From an uncultured Oscillospiraceae bacterium (lineage in GTDB: Bacteria; Bacillota; Clostridia; Oscillospirales; Oscillospiraceae), in contig CANQSU010000010.1 of assembly GCA_947626585.1 (NCBI GenBank), positions 1 to 34,168 on the forward strand: a stretch of 34,168 bases of DNA, written 5' to 3'. Shown here piece after piece: positions 32,114-34,168 of the stretch. The position numbers and the translations under genes are program-made. Position 1 is the first letter of the stretch; each line of letters begins with the position of its first letter. The notes under the pieces are model-generated. The model worked only from the letters and a program-made list of their open reading frames with translations, made no database searches and was not told the origin of the DNA.

Positions 32114-33198
32114 GGTCTCCACTCCTCTCTGCCCTCCAGGGCCGCGATGCCGTACCGGGCCGCCAGCTCAAGAAGCTCCCGGCTCTCGTCGTCCCGGGAC
32201 TCGTCGTATTTGGCCTTCAGATCGGCCAGGAACATGCCCGTCAGCGTGTCCTCTCCGGCCCCCTCCCACAGGTCCCTGCGGCGGCGAAGCTCGCTTTTCA
32301 CGGTCAGGTGATAGAACTTGTCCGCGAGGGCCCGAGCCAGGGCCTCGGTATCCACGTCGTCCGGGTATTCGCCCTTCAGCACAAGGCGCGCGATGTCCCG
32401 GGGAAAGCCCTCGCCCACGGCCTTTTCGGCGGTTTTCAGGGCGTCGTCGGATCTGGTGAGGTCCGCCTCGATGATCCGGTACTGCCGTCCCCCGGCGGGC
32501 TTGAATTCAAGGTCCGCCTCGTTCTTGCCCACGGAGCCCACTATGTACCCCTTCTCCCCCGTCTCGTCAAAGCCCCGGCCCTCCAGGCATCCGGGGTAGG
32601 CGTAGAAGGTGTTTCCGGCCTTTTTGACCCCGGAGAAGGTATGGACGTGGCCCAGGGCCAGGTAGTCGAGGCCGGTGCGGGCGATATCCTCCTCGGATAT
32701 GGCGTTGTAACGGGAGTTGGCGGCAATGTCGCCGTGGAGGACCATCAGCTCGAGCTTGTCGCTTGCTCGGACGGTGAAGGAGCGCAATAAGGGCTCACAG
32801 CCCGCGGCCGTAAAGCCCGCGCCCCAGACTCTGGCGTTCAGCTCGGGCAGCTCGATGCCCCGCAGCTGGGGAGTACGGAAGATGTGGACATTTTCGGGAA
32901 GCTCCATAAAGGCGTAGGGCGACCGGGCGGTGTAGTGGTCGTGGTTGCCGGGGGCGATGAATACATGGGCCCTGATGGAGGACAGCACGCGGGTCAGCGT
33001 CTCGGCGGTCTCCCAGTAGGAGGCCTCGGAGTCGAAGAGGTCCCCGGCCAGAAGCACCACGTCCACCCCCTCGGCGTCCGAGGCAAGACGGTCCAGAAGC
33101 TCCCTCTGCTCACGCCGGCGTTGGGCGGCCTTGTCCTCCGGCAGGGAGTAGAAGGGCGAGTCCATATGGAAATCCGCGGCGTGGAGAATTTTTAACAT
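32110..33198 (-). CDS. Metallophosphoesterase, SbcD/Mre11-like exonuclease (YhaO type)
   Basis: This is a calcineurin-like phosphoesterase of 362 residues. All metal-binding motifs are present in order: DFH (residues 9-11), GDLFD near 54, GNHDH near 86, HGD near 155 and GHVH near 183. An accessory C-terminal part of about 130 residues follows, as in SbcD proteins. It should form a nuclease complex with the ATPase encoded by the overlapping next gene. ATG 33198 is chosen because GGAGG stands eight bases upstream; an in-frame GTG three codons earlier touches that site. The upstream spacer holds a dispersed repeat and no clear promoter. Confidence 0.92.
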   Translation of the reverse strand: MLKILHAADFHMDSPFYSLPEDKAAQRRREQRELLDRLASDAEGVDVVLLAGDLFDSEASYWETAETLTRVLSSIRAHVFIAPGNHDHYTARSPYAFMELPENVHIFRTPQLRGIELPELNARVWGAGFTAAGCEPLLRSFTVRASDKLELMVLHGDIAANSRYNAISEEDIARTGLDYLALGHVHTFSGVKKAGNTFYAYPGCLEGRGFDETGEKGYIVGSVGKNEADLEFKPAGGRQYRIIEADLTRSDDALKTAEKAVGEGFPRDIARLVLKGEYPDDVDTEALARALADKFYHLTVKSELRRRRDLWEGAGEDTLTGMFLADLKAKYDESRDDESRELLELAARYGIAALEGREEWRP

Positions 33199-33233
33199 AG
33201 GCGGCACCTCCGTTTATTGAAAAATGTCGTTCG

Positions 33234-33345
33234 ACGGGTACGGGGTCCCCGCTCGACCCGTGAGCGCGCGGGGAAAGGAGGAGCGAACACAGCGTCTGAG
33301 CCATGAGGGCGGCGCGTCAAGCGACGGCCTCACGGCGAGGTAAGC
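33234..33345. repeat. Intergenic GC-rich repeat, copy B
   Basis: A nested hairpin (ACGGGT 33234-33239 with ACCCGT 33256-33261, enclosing CGGGG/CCCCG) is followed by GCGCGGGGAAAGGAGG (33266-33281), then CTGAG (33296-33300) and GAGGGCG near 33305-33311. This repeats the arrangement at 16256-16294. It fills the 164-base spacer between the cardiolipin synthase gene and the phosphoesterase gene. Confidence 0.5.
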
Positions 33346-33362
33346 GCGTTCCGCGACGACGG

Positions 33363-34168
33363 TCACATCAGCGGAGCCACGATCTTCAAAAGGGCGCCGA
33401 AAAATTTGACGTGGAATTTCTCGTGGGCGATGCTCTCCCGGGTCACCCGCTGGGACTTGGCAAGGGTGTCCTCAAAGTCGGCGCGGATGTCCTCCAGCGC
33501 CGGCACGCCGCACAGGAGCGCGGCGCACTCAAAGTGGTGGTAGAGGCTCCTGTAGTCCAGGTTGATGGTGCCGACGACACCCATTTTGCCGTCCTGCAGG
33601 AAAACCTTGGCGTGGACAAAGCCGGGGGTGTACTCGTAGAGCTTCACGCCGGCCTCCACAAGCGCGGCGTAGTGGCTCTTGGCCAGCCAGAAGGCGTATT
33701 TCTTGTCGGGGATATGGGGCAGGATGATCCGGGTGTCCACTCCCCTCTTGGCCGCCGAGGTCAGGGCCGTCAGCGTCTCGCCGTCCAGAATGAGGTAGGG
33801 CGTCATGATGTAGACATACTCCCGGGCGGTGTTGATAAGGTGAAGATACACCGTCTCCCCCACCCGCTCGGAGTCCATGGGGCTGTCGCCGTAGGGGATG
33901 ACGACGCCGGGGGCGTCGGGGACGGAGATCGTCTCCGGCTCCGGCAAAAAACGCTCGTAGTGGCACCCGCCGGCCCGCTCCGTGGAGTTCCACATCTGCA
34001 AAAACATCAGCGTGAAGCTGCGCGCCGCCTCTCCCCGCACCATGACGGCGGTGTCCTTCCAGTGGCCGAAGCGGAGCTTTTCGTTGATGTACTCGTCGGC
34101 CAGGTTGACCCCTCCGGTGAAGCCCACCCTGCCGTCCACCACCAGGATCTTCCGGTGGTCCCGGTTGT
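33363..34168 (-). CDS. cls: Cardiolipin synthase / phospholipase D-family protein, C-terminal part
   Basis: The frame enters from the right edge and covers about 267 residues. Its first residues, RDHRKILVVDGRVGFTGGVNLADEY, are the first HKD active-site motif (H, K and the following D are present). The second is HAKVFLQDGKMGVVGTINLDYRSL near the C-terminus. Both motifs with this spacing, together with NLDYRSLYHHFECAALL, fit bacterial cardiolipin synthases, which join two phosphatidylglycerols at the membrane. The missing N-terminus should carry two membrane helices. A different phospholipase D-family transferase cannot be excluded. Confidence 0.88.
   Translation of the reverse strand, partial: NRDHRKILVVDGRVGFTGGVNLADEYINEKLRFGHWKDTAVMVRGEAARSFTLMFLQMWNSTERAGGCHYERFLPEPETISVPDAPGVVIPYGDSPMDSERVGETVYLHLINTAREYVYIMTPYLILDGETLTALTSAAKRGVDTRIILPHIPDKKYAFWLAKSHYAALVEAGVKLYEYTPGFVHAKVFLQDGKMGVVGTINLDYRSLYHHFECAALLCGVPALEDIRADFEDTLAKSQRVTRESIAHEKFHVKFFGALLKIVAPLM

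Overview
This window is ordinary chromosomal DNA of a GC-rich member of the Clostridia, most likely an Oscillospiraceae-type gut anaerobe. The evidence is a dcw (division and cell wall) cluster in Firmicutes order, a MurE with the meso-diaminopimelate motif, Crh/HPr, MutS2 and YtrA-like proteins typical of Firmicutes, and strong AGGAGG-type ribosome binding sites. Genus assignment is an inference. There are no rRNA or tRNA genes, no CRISPR array, no phage and no recognisable transposase. Apart from the polyamine operon at the left edge, every gene is on the minus strand.

Layout from left to right. Positions 1-3356 (+) hold the end of a polyamine ABC transporter operon: the potA end, potB, and a fused potC-potD gene closed by a strong terminator. 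Positions 3402-3674 carry only inverted-repeat elements. Positions 3675-7266 (-) are a corrinoid uptake operon. It consists of a consensus promoter, a cobalamin riboswitch, an intrinsic terminator, then btuF, btuC, btuD and a PduO-like corrinoid adenosyltransferase. Import and conversion to adenosylcobalamin are therefore probably repressed together by B12. A small two-helix zinc-ribbon protein of unknown role (7322-7726) lies next to it.

Positions 7899-20855 (-) are the dcw cluster. In transcription order it runs promoter and MraZ operator, mraZ, rsmH, ftsL, a PASTA class B penicillin-binding protein, murE, mraY, ftsW, murG, murA, ftsQ, ftsZ. ftsZ also has its own promoter. murD, murC, murB, murF and ftsA are not in the cluster, and the FtsZ C-terminal tail is atypical.

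Positions 21049-24592 (-) hold uvrC, rsmD, coaD and a coiled-coil protein, probably one transcript ending at a strong terminator. Positions 24730-27689 hold an HPr-like protein with Arg in place of the phosphorylated His15 but with Ser46 kept (Crh-like), and mutS2. mutS2 contains an in-frame 75-bp tandem duplication and is preceded by a 23-bp tandem repeat. Positions 27772-29704 are a YtrA-type autoregulated ABC exporter operon with a perfect 17-bp-arm operator palindrome over its promoter. Positions 29807-33198 encode an SbcD-like phosphoesterase and an SbcC/Rad50-like ATPase with two membrane helices (YhaO/YhaN type). The right edge holds the C-terminal part of a cardiolipin-synthase-type phospholipase D protein.

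I did not find a clearly unprecedented system. The items most worth a second look are the Arg15 HPr with a palindrome inside its promoter spacer, the atypical FtsZ tail with no ftsA beside it, the B12-switched adenosyltransferase with altered active-site residues, the PotC-PotD fusion, and the duplication in MutS2.
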